Counted from the first letter of the stretch, positions 24,638 to 34,934 are shown. The stretch: DNA of 64,000 nt from Streptomyces sp. SLBN-31 (GCF_006715395.1 NZ_VFNC01000001.1:1984001-2048000); one strand, 5' to 3'. Notes: generated by a model from the letters alone, not told the origin. A program made the numbers and translations.

Positions 24638-24930
24638 CCGCCAGCCCGCCCAGGCCGTCAGCTGCGCAGGCCGTCAGCTGCGCAGGTCGTCAGCCGCCCA
24701 AGCGGCCAGCCACGCAAGCCGCCCAAGCCGTCAGCCGCGCAGGCCGTCAGCCACCCAAGCCGCCAGCTGCCCGGCCGTCAGCCGCGTAAGTCGTCAGCAG
24801 CGTAAGCCGATCAAGCCGTCAGCCGCCCAAGCCGCCAGCCACGCAAGCCGATCAAGCCGCCAGCCGGCCAGGCCGCCAGCCGCCCAAGCCGCCAGCCGCC
24901 CAAGCCGCCAGCCGCCCATACCGCCTAAGC
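24638..24930. repeat. 16-bp GC-rich minisatellite between convergent genes
   Basis: Some 17-20 imperfect copies of CCGYCAGCCGCSCAAG occupy the whole gap between the MBL gene and the DedA gene. Several 9-base half-units (such as CCGATCAAG) interrupt the array. The last three full copies are almost identical (about 24873-24920), suggesting recent expansion. The array ends inside the final codons of the DedA gene. There is no separate terminator. Confidence 0.9.
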
Positions 24931-25554
24931 CGTCGTCGTCCGGCGGATGCGGCGCCAGATGCCGGGGGTCGCACCGACGAGCACGGTCAGTGCGACCGCC
25001 GCGACCACACCCTCCCAGGGCTCCTCGAACAGCGACCCGCCCAGAATCCCGATCACCTGGTAGGTGGCCGCCCACGCGAGGCACGCCGGCAGGTTGCCCC
25101 GCGAGAAGCGCCGCAGCGGCCACTTCGCCATCAGACAGGCCAGCATCACCGGGATCCGGCCGGCCGGCACCAGTCGCGACAGCACCAGCACCGAGATGTT
25201 GTGCTCGGCCAGCTTGCGCTGCGCCTGCGCCAGCCGCTCCTCCGGCGCCCGCGACCTGATCGCCTCCAGCCAGCGGGATCCGTTCTTCGACTTCATCCCG
25301 CGCCGCCCGAGCCAATACAGGGCCGCGTCCCCGAGGAACGCGGCCAGCGACGCCGTCACGAACACCATCGCCAGCGCGAACGGCGCCGTCTGGTGGAACG
25401 CCACCACCGCGGCCGAACTCACCAGCGCGCCCGTCGGGATCACCGGCACCAGCGCCCCGAACAGCACGAGCAGGAACAGGGACGGATAACCGAGCGCCTG
25501 CTGGGTCGACTCGGGCGGCACGGTCGAGGTCACGGTGGCGGCGAGCCACATCAC
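24925..25554 (-). CDS. DedA family membrane protein
   Basis: 209 aa, DedA/VTT (SNARE-associated) domain, membrane lipid flippase family. Features: GYPSLFLLVLFGALVPVIPT near the N-terminus, the re-entrant FLGDAALYWLGRRGM, the conserved LVLSRLVPAGRIPVMLACLM with the critical Arg (about residues 123-142), and C-terminal helix GVVAAVALTVLVGATPGIW. The GTG at 25554 overlaps the upstream MBL stop by four bases, so the two are translated together. Confidence 0.88.
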   Translation of the reverse strand: MMWLAATVTSTVPPESTQQALGYPSLFLLVLFGALVPVIPTGALVSSAAVVAFHQTAPFALAMVFVTASLAAFLGDAALYWLGRRGMKSKNGSRWLEAIRSRAPEERLAQAQRKLAEHNISVLVLSRLVPAGRIPVMLACLMAKWPLRRFSRGNLPACLAWAATYQVIGILGGSLFEEPWEGVVAAVALTVLVGATPGIWRRIRRTTTA

Positions 25555-26324
25555 CGGGCGGCCTCCAGTCGCACGCTCTCCCCGTGCCCGAGCCGGTGCA
25601 CCGCCACCTGCGGCGCGTGGTCGGCCGCCAGGCGCACGAACTCGTCGCCGGGCGCATGGAACTCATGGGGGCGCACGGCGTCCATCCCGATCGGCCAGTA
25701 CGTGCCGTAGTGCACCGGAACGGCGCTGCGGGGCGCAAGCCGGGCCAGCGCCTGCGCGGCCCGCCCCGCGTCCAGATGGCCGTCGCCGAGATACGGCCCC
25801 CAGCCGCCCACCGGCAGCAGGGCCACGTCGACCGGCCCCACCTCCCGCGCCATCGCGTCGAACAGGCCGGTGTCCCCGGCGAAGTAGGTCCGCGCCTGCC
25901 CCTCGACGACGTACCCGAGGGCGGGGGAGCGGTGCGGTCCGACCGGCAGCCGGCGCCCGTCGTGGAGGGCGGGCACGACCCGTACGGCGAGGTCCCCGAA
26001 GGTCAGCCGGTCACCGGGCGCCACCTCGGTCAGCCGGAGGTGCGTGAGCCGGCGCAGCCCCGGTACCGCCCGGGGTGCGCCCCGGGGCACCAGCAGGCGC
26101 GTGCCCTCGGCGAGCCGCTCCAGCGAGGGCACGTGCAGATGGTCGGCGTGCAGGTGGGAGACGAGCGCCACGTCCGCGCGCCAGGCGCCGGGCGGTGGCA
26201 GCGCGCCTCTGCGGCGCCGGAGATGGGCGAGGCGGCGGGCGAACAAGGGGTCGGTGAGCACCCGTACGTCCGAGTCCTCGACCGTACAGGTCGCGTGACC
26301 CCACCAGGTGATCTCCACCGGCAC
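25551..26324 (-). CDS. MBL-fold metallo-hydrolase, UlaG-like
   Basis: 257 aa. Starts MPVEITWWGHATCTVEDSDV; metal motif SHLHADHLH (about residue 56); further ligands in RVVPALHDGRR, TYFAGDTGLFDAM and VPVHYGTYWP. Same superfamily as the hydrolase at 23582 but only distantly similar. Coupled to DedA (GTGA), which suggests the pair acts on or at membrane lipids; this is inference. Gene starts divergently from the small protein at 26408. Confidence 0.85.
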   Translation of the reverse strand: MPVEITWWGHATCTVEDSDVRVLTDPLFARRLAHLRRRRGALPPPGAWRADVALVSHLHADHLHVPSLERLAEGTRLLVPRGAPRAVPGLRRLTHLRLTEVAPGDRLTFGDLAVRVVPALHDGRRLPVGPHRSPALGYVVEGQARTYFAGDTGLFDAMAREVGPVDVALLPVGGWGPYLGDGHLDAGRAAQALARLAPRSAVPVHYGTYWPIGMDAVRPHEFHAPGDEFVRLAADHAPQVAVHRLGHGESVRLEAAR

Positions 26325-26407
26325 CTCTTTGCCTCCTTCGCGCGACTCCCCGAAGCCTACGGGCTGGAGTAGGGTCGGCGGCGAAACCCGGAGGTGAGGG
26401 GGACGCC

Positions 26408-26815
26408 ATGGGACCGATGCGCGTGCGCGTCACGGCGATCGCGAGTCTGACGCCGCTCGAGGAGCTGGACGCCGATCCCTTCCTGGTGGACTCCCGCAGT
26501 CAGCACGCGATGTGCGCGCGCTGGGCGGCCGAGCGCGGCTACATCGTCAGCCGCGAACTCCTGATACGGGGGCTGCGGGCCGACCACTGCGTGCTGTGGG
26601 ACGGCGTCCGCCCCGGACTCGACCTGTTCGTCGCGCCGAGCCGGCGGGTGCTGGAGAGCGCGCTGTCTTCCGTGGAGGAGTTCACCGCGGAGTGCGCGCG
26701 ACGCGGCGTGCGGGTGGAGACGGTGGGCTTCGAGGAGCCCTGCTACGACGCCCAGATGAAGGCACGCGTGCACCGCAGGCTGTCGATGCCGACGGCCGGC
26801 TACGACGGGCGCTGA
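26408..26815 (+). CDS. Conserved 135-aa protein, faintly resolvase-N-terminus-like
   Basis: Not confidently assigned. The segment DSRSQHAMCARWAAERGYIV resembles the opening of serine-recombinase catalytic domains (S-x-x-Q-x-x-x-C-x-x-x-A-x-x-x-G-Y-x-V), and DLFVAPSRRVLESALSS follows where the D-helix would be, but the recombinase catalytic arginines are not clear and no DNA-binding domain follows. ATG 26408 (alternative 26417), with GGAGGTGAGGGGGAC a few bases upstream as a good ribosome binding site. Stand-alone resolvase-like proteins occur in Streptomyces without known role. Confidence 0.65.
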   Translation: MGPMRVRVTAIASLTPLEELDADPFLVDSRSQHAMCARWAAERGYIVSRELLIRGLRADHCVLWDGVRPGLDLFVAPSRRVLESALSSVEEFTAECARRGVRVETVGFEEPCYDAQMKARVHRRLSMPTAGYDGR

Positions 26816-26912
26816 AGCCGCCCCCACGGAACGCCCCGGCCCCGCCGGACCTCGTGTGACAGGCTTGGTCCAGGCCCGCATCGACGACGGGCGGGACGTG
26901 AGGTGTGCGGGA

Positions 26913-28967
26913 GTGCGTGGCGGGCGTTGGCGAGGGATCGCCAGTCAGATGGGCCGGAGTGTCACGGTGTGGGCCGTCTCGACGGTCACCATGCTCGTGC
27001 TCGCCGGGATCCTGCCGGACTTCCGCCTGCAGTCCCCGGACGGCGAGAGCGCCACCCATATCGCCGTGACCGCCGCGGTCGGCGCCGGCGCCTTCGGTGT
27101 GCTGTCGGCCCTGGTCTGGCCGCTGCTGGTGCGGCTGCTGCTGCTCGTGCCCGCGCTCGTGCTGGGGCTGCTCGTCTTCGTCCTCAACGGCTCCCTGCTG
27201 CTGGTCGCCCTGCGGCTCAACCCCGCCAGCAGCGCCGAGGCGGCCCCCGAGACCGCCGTGGTGGTGGCCGCCGTGATGTCCGCCGTCGCCTCCGCCACCG
27301 GCGGTGCCCTCGCCGTCCGCGACGACGACGCCTACCGGCGGCGGCTCTACCGGCTCGCCGACCGCCGCCGCAGACGCCTGCCGCCCGGCCCGGCCTCCCC
27401 CGGAACCGTCTTCGTACAGCTCGACGGCGTCGGCCACGACGTCCTGGTGGACGCGGTCGACAGGGGCATCATGCCCACCGTCGCGCGGTGGCTGGGGTCC
27501 TCGCACCGGCTCACCCCCTGGCGCACCGACTGGTCCAGCCAGACCGGCGCCAGCCAGCTCGGCATCCTGCACGGCACCAACCACGACGTCCCCGCTTTCC
27601 GCTGGTACGACAAGGACAGCGGCGAGGTCATGGTCTGCAACCGCCCGACCAGCGCCGCGGAACTCCAGCGCCGCGCCGTGGAGTTCACCGGCGACGGCGG
27701 GCTGCTGACCCTCGACGGGGCCAGCCGCGGCAACCTCTTCGGCGGCGGCGCCGACGAGCAGGCCCTGGTGCTGTCCATCGCCACCCGCAGGCGCGGCCGG
27801 GAGAACCGCTCCCGGGCCGGCTACTTCGCCTACTTCTCCGACCCCGCCAACGCCGTGCGCACCGCCCTGTCCTTCGTCGCCGAGGTCGGCCGCGAGATCG
27901 GCCAGTCCACCCGGGCCCGCATCCGCAAGCAGCGCCCGCGGGTGTCGCGCGGCGGCCTCTACCCGCTCGTCCGCGCCTTCGCGACCGTCGTCGAACGGGA
28001 CGTCGTGGTCGCCGCGGTGATGGGCGACATGCTCGCCGGCCGCACCGCCGTCTACGCCGACCTGGTCGCCTACGACGAGGTCGCCCACCACTCGGGCCCG
28101 ACGAGCCGCGACGCCGGCAAGGTCCTCGAACGCCTCGACCGCGCGCTCGCGCTCATCGCGCACGTCGCCGAGCACGCCCCGCGGCCGTACCGGATCGTCG
28201 TGCTCTCGGACCACGGGCAGAGCCCCGGCGAGACCTTCCGCTCCCGGTACGGCCTCAGTCTCGGCGACCTGGTGCGGGCCGGCTGCGGGCTGCCCGTGCC
28301 GCGCCGGGCGCGGCGCACCCACAGCGGCGCCGAGGCCCGGGCCGCCGTGCGCGCGGCACTGCGCAGGCCCGTGGAGGGCGGCGAGCGGTACCACCCCTCG
28401 GGCCGCCGTGCCGAGCCGCTGGTGCTGGCCTCCGGCAACCTCGGCCTGGTCTCCTTCCCGGACGTGCCGCACCGGATGAGCAAGGAGGAGATCGACGCCC
28501 GGCACCCGGCCCTGCTGACGACCCTCGCCAACCATCCCGGCATCGGCTTCCTCCTCGTCCGCAGCGAGCGGCACGGCGGGGTCGTGCTCGGCGCGTACGG
28601 CGCCGAGATCCCGTTGGACGAACTCGACGACAAGACGGGCCCGTTGGCGGCCTTCGGGCCGGGCGCGGCCGACACGGTGCGGCGCACGCACTCCTTCCCG
28701 CACACCGCCGACATCATGGTCAACTCCTTCCACGACCCGGCCGACGGGGAGGTGTTGGCCTTCGAGGAGCAGATCGGCTCGCACGGCGGACTCGGCGGCG
28801 CGCAGGGCAGGCCCTTCCTGCTGTCGCCGGTCGCCCTCACGGCACCGGTCGACGACGGGTGCGAACTCGTCGGCGCCGAGCGGGTGCACCGCGTCCTGCG
28901 GCGCTGGCTGCGGGAGGCCGACGGCCCCCAGGTGCCGCTGCTCGAGGAAGGGGAGCAGGCGGCCTAG
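26913..28967 (+). CDS. Phage-holin-IV-like membrane domain fused to an alkaline-phosphatase-superfamily domain
   Basis: 684 aa. Residues about 12-125 carry four hydrophobic helices (VWAVSTVTMLVLAGILPDF, LLLVPALVLGLLVFVLNGSL) of the mycobacterial holin superfamily IV type. Residues 165-600 form an alkaline-phosphatase/phosphodiesterase fold: FVQLDGVGHDVLVDAV with the metal Asp, the nucleophile region TDWSSQTGASQLGILHGTNH, VAYDEVAHHSG and VVLSDHGQSPGETF. GTG 26913 has GAGGTG seven bases upstream; ATG 26949 and GTG 26856 are alternatives. The phosphatase domain is probably cytosolic or, less likely, outside; substrate unknown. Confidence 0.78.
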   Translation: MRGGRWRGIASQMGRSVTVWAVSTVTMLVLAGILPDFRLQSPDGESATHIAVTAAVGAGAFGVLSALVWPLLVRLLLLVPALVLGLLVFVLNGSLLLVALRLNPASSAEAAPETAVVVAAVMSAVASATGGALAVRDDDAYRRRLYRLADRRRRRLPPGPASPGTVFVQLDGVGHDVLVDAVDRGIMPTVARWLGSSHRLTPWRTDWSSQTGASQLGILHGTNHDVPAFRWYDKDSGEVMVCNRPTSAAELQRRAVEFTGDGGLLTLDGASRGNLFGGGADEQALVLSIATRRRGRENRSRAGYFAYFSDPANAVRTALSFVAEVGREIGQSTRARIRKQRPRVSRGGLYPLVRAFATVVERDVVVAAVMGDMLAGRTAVYADLVAYDEVAHHSGPTSRDAGKVLERLDRALALIAHVAEHAPRPYRIVVLSDHGQSPGETFRSRYGLSLGDLVRAGCGLPVPRRARRTHSGAEARAAVRAALRRPVEGGERYHPSGRRAEPLVLASGNLGLVSFPDVPHRMSKEEIDARHPALLTTLANHPGIGFLLVRSERHGGVVLGAYGAEIPLDELDDKTGPLAAFGPGAADTVRRTHSFPHTADIMVNSFHDPADGEVLAFEEQIGSHGGLGGAQGRPFLLSPVALTAPVDDGCELVGAERVHRVLRRWLREADGPQVPLLEEGEQAA

Positions 28968-29048
28968 GCGCCCGAAAATGGGCTGCGCCGGTTCCGGCAC
29001 CGGCACACACTGTTCGAGTCGTCGTGCACCCGAACGCGAAGGAACCCC

Positions 29049-30110
29049 TTGCAGGCCGCTGTCACCGTCACTCCCGCCCGTATCCCCGAACTGCTGCTGG
29101 GCCTGGCCACCGTCCGGCCCGTGTTCCTCTGGGGCGCGCCCGGCATCGGGAAGTCCTCGCTGGTGCGGGAGTTCGCCGAGTCGCTGGGCCTGGAGTGCGT
29201 GAGCCTGCTCGGCACCCAGCTGGCGCCGGAGGACCTGATCGGCGTGCCGCAGATCCGGGACGGGCGGTCGGTGTTCTGCCCGCCGGAGGCGATCGCCCGC
29301 GACGAGCCGTACTGCCTGTTCCTGGACGAGCTCAACGCGGCCTCCCCGGACGTGCAGAAGGCGTTCTACTCCCTCATCCTCGACCGCCGGATCGGCGACT
29401 ACGAACTGCCCAAGGGCTCCATCGTCATCGGCGCCGGCAACCGCGCCACGGACAACGCCCTCGCCCGCCCGATCGCCTCCGCCCTGGTCAACCGCCTCAC
29501 CCACGTCCACCTGGAGGCTTCCGCGAAGGACTGGCTGGCCTGGGCCGCGGGCCACGGCATCCACCCCTGGATCCTCGACCACCTCACCGACCGGCCCGAC
29601 CACCTGTGGTCCAAGCCGCCGAAGACCGAGGAGCCGTTCTCCACGCCCCGCTCCTGGCACATGCTCTCCGACGCGCTGCACTCGTTCGGCCGCGACCTCG
29701 ACGAGGACACCCTCAAGGTTCTCGCGCACGGCACCCTGACGCCCGCGCACGCCACCGCCTTCTGCGGCTACGTCAAGATCGTGCGCAGCCGGTTCGGCAT
29801 CGAGGCGATCATCAAGGGCGACGCCCCCTGGCCGAACCGCGTCGAGGAACGCGACCTGCTCTACTACCTCGCCGAGTCCTTCCGCGGCCGCCTGGTCAAG
29901 GAACTCCCGGTCAGCAAGGAGCACATGTCGGCGAACGGCCGGCAGACCGCGTACCGCGCCAAGTCGCTTCTGGTGCAGCTCGCGGAGATCTCCGTCGAGG
30001 TCGCCCAGACCGTCATCGCCTCCGACGAGGACGGCAACCCCGTACTGCCGTCGTGGTTCCTCATCGAGGCGGCCCGGGACATGCCGCGGCTGGTGGAGGC
30101 GCGGCGGTGA
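29049..30110 (+). CDS. MoxR-type AAA+ ATPase
   Basis: 353 aa. Walker A WGAPGIGKSSLVREF (about residue 30), Walker B CLFLDELNAASPDVQKAFYS (about residue 82), sensor 1 GAGNRATDNALARPI and arginine-finger region ASALVNRLTHV. TTG start with AAGGAA five bases upstream. MoxR ATPases remodel or activate partner proteins, usually VWA-domain proteins encoded next door; here the partner gene overlaps by GTGA. Not GvpN, despite kinship, because it lacks GvpN context. Confidence 0.88.
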   Translation: MQAAVTVTPARIPELLLGLATVRPVFLWGAPGIGKSSLVREFAESLGLECVSLLGTQLAPEDLIGVPQIRDGRSVFCPPEAIARDEPYCLFLDELNAASPDVQKAFYSLILDRRIGDYELPKGSIVIGAGNRATDNALARPIASALVNRLTHVHLEASAKDWLAWAAGHGIHPWILDHLTDRPDHLWSKPPKTEEPFSTPRSWHMLSDALHSFGRDLDEDTLKVLAHGTLTPAHATAFCGYVKIVRSRFGIEAIIKGDAPWPNRVEERDLLYYLAESFRGRLVKELPVSKEHMSANGRQTAYRAKSLLVQLAEISVEVAQTVIASDEDGNPVLPSWFLIEAARDMPRLVEARR

Positions 30111-31909
30111 GCCGCACCAAGGGCAAGGGGCAGAAGAAGAAACGGGACGTCGCGGCCGAGGCGTTCGCCGAGGGGATGCGCCTGCTGAAGGCCAACCCGG
30201 CCCTCGCCGCCGTCGAGTTCGACGTGTGCCGGCACGAGGAGTGCCGACTCGCCCCGCGCGACGGGCTCGTGGTAGTCGACTCCGACGCGGACCTGCATGT
30301 CCACCCCAACCGCCTCGCCGAACCCGCCACCTGGGCCTGGGCGCTCGCGCACGCCGTCCTCCACCTCGGCTTCGGGCACGTCCCGGCGGCGAAGGGCGAG
30401 CGTGTCCAGCCGGACCGTTTCGACCTCGCCGCGCGCTGCGTCGTCGTCAACCGCTTCCTGCTGAACTTCACCGTCGGCGAGACCCCCGAAGCGCTCCCCG
30501 CCTCCTATCCCGACGGCGACGAGGAGCGGCTCGCGGCACGCTGGCGCCGCGACGGCATCCCGCCCGCCTACGAGCGCTGCGGCACGGCCGGCGACGAGCC
30601 CGACCAACTGCTCCTGAGATGGAACGGCTGGTACGGCGGCCCGCCTGACCACCAGCTGGCTTTCGCCGCCGCCCTGACCCGGACCGTGTCGGCGGCGATG
30701 GACATGGCGGGCGGCCGCCGCGACTCCCTCGACGGCGAGGTGGCCCCGCGGCGTCCCTGGCAGAAGGCGCTGAGCTGGTTCGTCTCCTCCTACCCGCTGC
30801 TCGGCGGTATCGCGGCCGGCATCACCCTGGTCGCCGACGCCGAACTCGCCCGCGCCCACGGCATCTCCGTGGCCGCCGTGAACCCGGAGGCCGGCGAGAT
30901 CTACGTCAACCCGCTGCGTCAACTCGAGGACGAGGAGTGGCGGTTCGTCCTCGCCCACGAGATGCTGCACGCCGCCCTGCGCCACGGCGACCGCTGCGGC
31001 ACCCGCGACCCCTACCTCTTCAACATCGCCTGCGACTACGTCATCAACGGCTGGCTGATCGAGATGCAGGTCGGCACCATGCCCGAGGGCCTGCTCCACG
31101 ACCCCGCGCTCGCCGGCCTGTCCGCCGAGGAGGTCTACGACCGCATCGCCGGCGACCTGCGCCGCATGCGGCGCCTGGCCACCCTGCGCGGCAAGGGCGT
31201 CGGCGACGTGCTCGGCGCCCCGCTCGGCCCGCCCGGCACCCACGTCGACCTCGACGAGTTCTACCGCCGGGGCCTCGGCCAGGGCCTGGACCTCCACCAG
31301 CGGCAGGAACGCGGCTACCTGCCGGGCGGCCTGGTCGAGGAGATCCGGGCGCTCAGCCAGCCGCCCCTGCCCTGGGACGCGCGACTCGCCCGCTGGTTCG
31401 ACGAGTTCGTGCCCAGCCCGCAGCCCGTCCGGACGTACGCGCGTCCCTCCCGCCGCCAGTCCTCCACCCCGGACATCCCGCGCGCGGGCCACTACTTCCC
31501 GCCCGAGGAGATCGCCCGCTGCACCTTCGGCGTCGTCCTCGACACCTCCGGCTCCATGAACCACACGCTGCTGGGCAAGGCACTGGGCGCGATCGCCTCC
31601 TACGCCGAGGCCCGCGACGTGCCCGCCGCCCGCGTCGTCTTCTGCGACGCCGCCCCGCAGGACGCGGGCTATCTGCCGGTGACCGAGATCGCGGGCCGGG
31701 TCCGTGTGCACGGCCGCGGCGGTACGGTCCTGCAGCCCGGGATCGACCTGCTGCACCGGGCGGACGACTTCCCGCCGGGCGCGCCCGTCCTCGTGATCAC
31801 CGACGGCTGGTGCGACGTGCTGCGGGTCCGCCGCGAGCACGCCTACCTGATTCCGCAGGGGGCACGGCTGCCGTTCACCCCCCGCGGGCCGGTCTTCCGG
31901 GTGCGCTGA
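30107..31909 (+). CDS. Putative metallopeptidase (DUF2201-like) fused to a VWA domain, with internal duplication
   Basis: 600 aa. Residues 279-296 contain an HExxH zinc site (VLAHEMLHAALRHGD) in a DUF2201-type putative metallopeptidase. Residues about 63-131 repeat the same block with a dead site HAVLH (82-86): compare NRLAEPATWAWALAHAVLH with RQLEDEEWRFVLAHEMLH, and LLNFTVGETPEAL with LIEMQVGTMPEGL. From about residue 470 a VWA domain carries the MIDAS DTSGSM. GTG 30107 overlaps the MoxR stop, so the two are co-produced in a MoxR-VWA pair. Whether it cleaves proteins is unproven. Confidence 0.85.
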   Translation: MSRTKGKGQKKKRDVAAEAFAEGMRLLKANPALAAVEFDVCRHEECRLAPRDGLVVVDSDADLHVHPNRLAEPATWAWALAHAVLHLGFGHVPAAKGERVQPDRFDLAARCVVVNRFLLNFTVGETPEALPASYPDGDEERLAARWRRDGIPPAYERCGTAGDEPDQLLLRWNGWYGGPPDHQLAFAAALTRTVSAAMDMAGGRRDSLDGEVAPRRPWQKALSWFVSSYPLLGGIAAGITLVADAELARAHGISVAAVNPEAGEIYVNPLRQLEDEEWRFVLAHEMLHAALRHGDRCGTRDPYLFNIACDYVINGWLIEMQVGTMPEGLLHDPALAGLSAEEVYDRIAGDLRRMRRLATLRGKGVGDVLGAPLGPPGTHVDLDEFYRRGLGQGLDLHQRQERGYLPGGLVEEIRALSQPPLPWDARLARWFDEFVPSPQPVRTYARPSRRQSSTPDIPRAGHYFPPEEIARCTFGVVLDTSGSMNHTLLGKALGAIASYAEARDVPAARVVFCDAAPQDAGYLPVTEIAGRVRVHGRGGTVLQPGIDLLHRADDFPPGAPVLVITDGWCDVLRVRREHAYLIPQGARLPFTPRGPVFRVR

Positions 31910-31966
31910 GCCGGAATGTGATCGGATGGGAGCGCAAGCAACAGCAGGAATTCGGAAGGACTCACC

Positions 31967-32395
31967 GTGGCAACCACGCGCTCCGCACACACCGTATGGG
32001 AAGGCAACCTGCTCGAGGGCAGCGGTGTCGTGAACTTCGACTCCTCCGGGGCCATCGAGGCGCAGCCGGTGACGTGGGCCTCGCGCTCCCAGGACGCGAA
32101 CGGCAAGACCAGCCCCGAGGAGCTGATCGCCGCCGCGCACTCCAGCTGCTTCTCCATGGCGCTGTCGCACGCCCTGAACGGCGCCGGCACCCCGCCCACC
32201 AAGCTCGTCACATCGGCGGACGTCAATTTCCAGCCGGGTGAGGGCATCACCGGCATCCACCTCACCGTCGAGGGCACGGTCCCCGGCATCGACGACGACG
32301 CCTTCGTCGCCGCGGCCGAGGACGCCAAGAAGAACTGCCCGGTCAGCCAGGCCCTGACCGGCACGACGATCACCCTGTCGGCCAAGCTCGCCTGA
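31967..32395 (+). CDS. OsmC/Ohr family peroxiredoxin
   Basis: 142-aa thiol-dependent hydroperoxide reductase of the OsmC type. The two catalytic cysteines are in AAAHSSCFSMALSHAL (about residue 58) and KKNCPVSQAL (about residue 124), and the conserved SPEELIAAAHSSC motif is intact. GTG start with GGAAGGA upstream. Detoxifies organic hydroperoxides in the cytosol; monocistronic with a strong terminator downstream. Confidence 0.92.
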   Translation: MATTRSAHTVWEGNLLEGSGVVNFDSSGAIEAQPVTWASRSQDANGKTSPEELIAAAHSSCFSMALSHALNGAGTPPTKLVTSADVNFQPGEGITGIHLTVEGTVPGIDDDAFVAAAEDAKKNCPVSQALTGTTITLSAKLA

Positions 32396-32426
32396 AGCGG
32401 CCGAGCCCGCCCGACCACGGGCCACA

Positions 32427-32466
32427 GGTGCCGCGCCCCGTCCCCGGAGCGCGGCACCGCCGTTTT
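32427..32466 (+). terminator. Rho-independent terminator of the osmC-type gene
   Basis: Arms GGTGCCGCGC (32427-32436) and GCGCGGCACC (32449-32458) are perfectly complementary around a 12-base loop, followed by GCCGTTTT. Confidence 0.8.
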
Positions 32467-32515
32467 ACGGGGTACCCGAGAGCCGTTCTCCGGGGGTACC
32501 CGGGACCTACGCGGC

Positions 32516-32536
32516 ATTGACAACAGCGCACTCAAG
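32516..32536 (+). promoter_or_regulatory. HAIR-like HspR operator overlapping a -35 box before dnaK
   Basis: ATTGACA, seven bases, then ACTCAAG. The right half is a perfect HAIR half-site (consensus CTTGAGT-N7-ACTCAAG); the left keeps only TTGA. TTGACA at 32517-32522 can also serve as a -35 box, with a weak -10 about 32540. Two GGGTACCC palindromes (about 32470-32477 and 32494-32501) stand just upstream. Confidence 0.55.
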
Positions 32537-32580
32537 TTTTGTGCTGGAGTCTGAGAAGTGCCTGGCGGAAGGGGACGGAG

Positions 32581-34451
<1,871 letters not shown>

Positions 34452-34455
<4 letters not shown>

Positions 34456-34934
34456 CGCCCACAGGGAGGCAGGGTCGCGCACACAGCCGTCAGGACGGTC
34501 GCGTACGGCGTGCCGAGGTCGGTCAGTGCGGTGCGCAGCCGTTCCAGGCCGGCGCGGTGCTCGGTGAGCAGGCCTGTGTCGCCGGTACGGGCCGTGAACT
34601 CCAGGACGGCGGGCAGGAAGTCGGGCGGTTCCCCGTCGGTCATCTCCAGTCCGGCGGCGCGGTAGACGTCCCCGAAGCGGGCGGGCGTCATCCCGCGCCG
34701 CCGTGTGTCCGCGTCCTGCCACCGGCTCAGACGGAGGCTGTACCGGTTGCCGGAGTCGAAGACCCGGACGTAGTGCGCGGCCAGTTCCCGGGCCGGCGTG
34801 ACCGCCGCGTGGTCGGTGAACTCCCGCAGCTGGGGCGCGGCTTCGCGCAGCAGTGGCAGCCGGGCGCGGAAGTCGTCGCCCGGGTAGGTCAGGCAGAGCG
34901 CTGCCGCCTGATGCAGGACGGCGTCAGAGGGCAT
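34452..34934 (-). CDS. narJ: Orphan NarJ-type nitrate reductase assembly chaperone
   Basis: 160 aa, somewhat short for NarJ (about 170-240). The diagnostic segment [20 protein letters not shown] then DADTRRRGM matches the NarJ core (YVxTFD ... HGDTRxRG), with [20 protein letters not shown] after it. NarJ inserts the molybdenum cofactor into NarG. No narG, narH or narI lies in the window, so it is displaced from its usual operon or serves a remote one. The canonical ETFD is RVFD here. Confidence 0.78.

Noticed and set aside
24638..24930. The 16-bp array as a CRISPR
   Set aside because: There are no unique spacers; units are directly adjacent and degenerate, and no cas gene is near.
26682..29924. 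A 1080-residue minus-strand open frame
   Set aside because: It is antisense to well-supported genes, has Gly/Arg/Glu-rich composition and no recognisable domain.
29049..30110. The MoxR ATPase as the missing GvpN of the gas-vesicle cluster
   Set aside because: It lies 20 kb away, is coupled to a VWA metallopeptidase, and has no gas-vesicle context.
26903..31909. A 1668-residue open frame that spans the holin-phosphatase and MoxR genes in another frame before entering the metallopeptidase gene
   Set aside because: Only its last 600 codons are a gene. The upstream part has Arg/Pro/Ala-rich composition typical of shadow frames in high-GC DNA.
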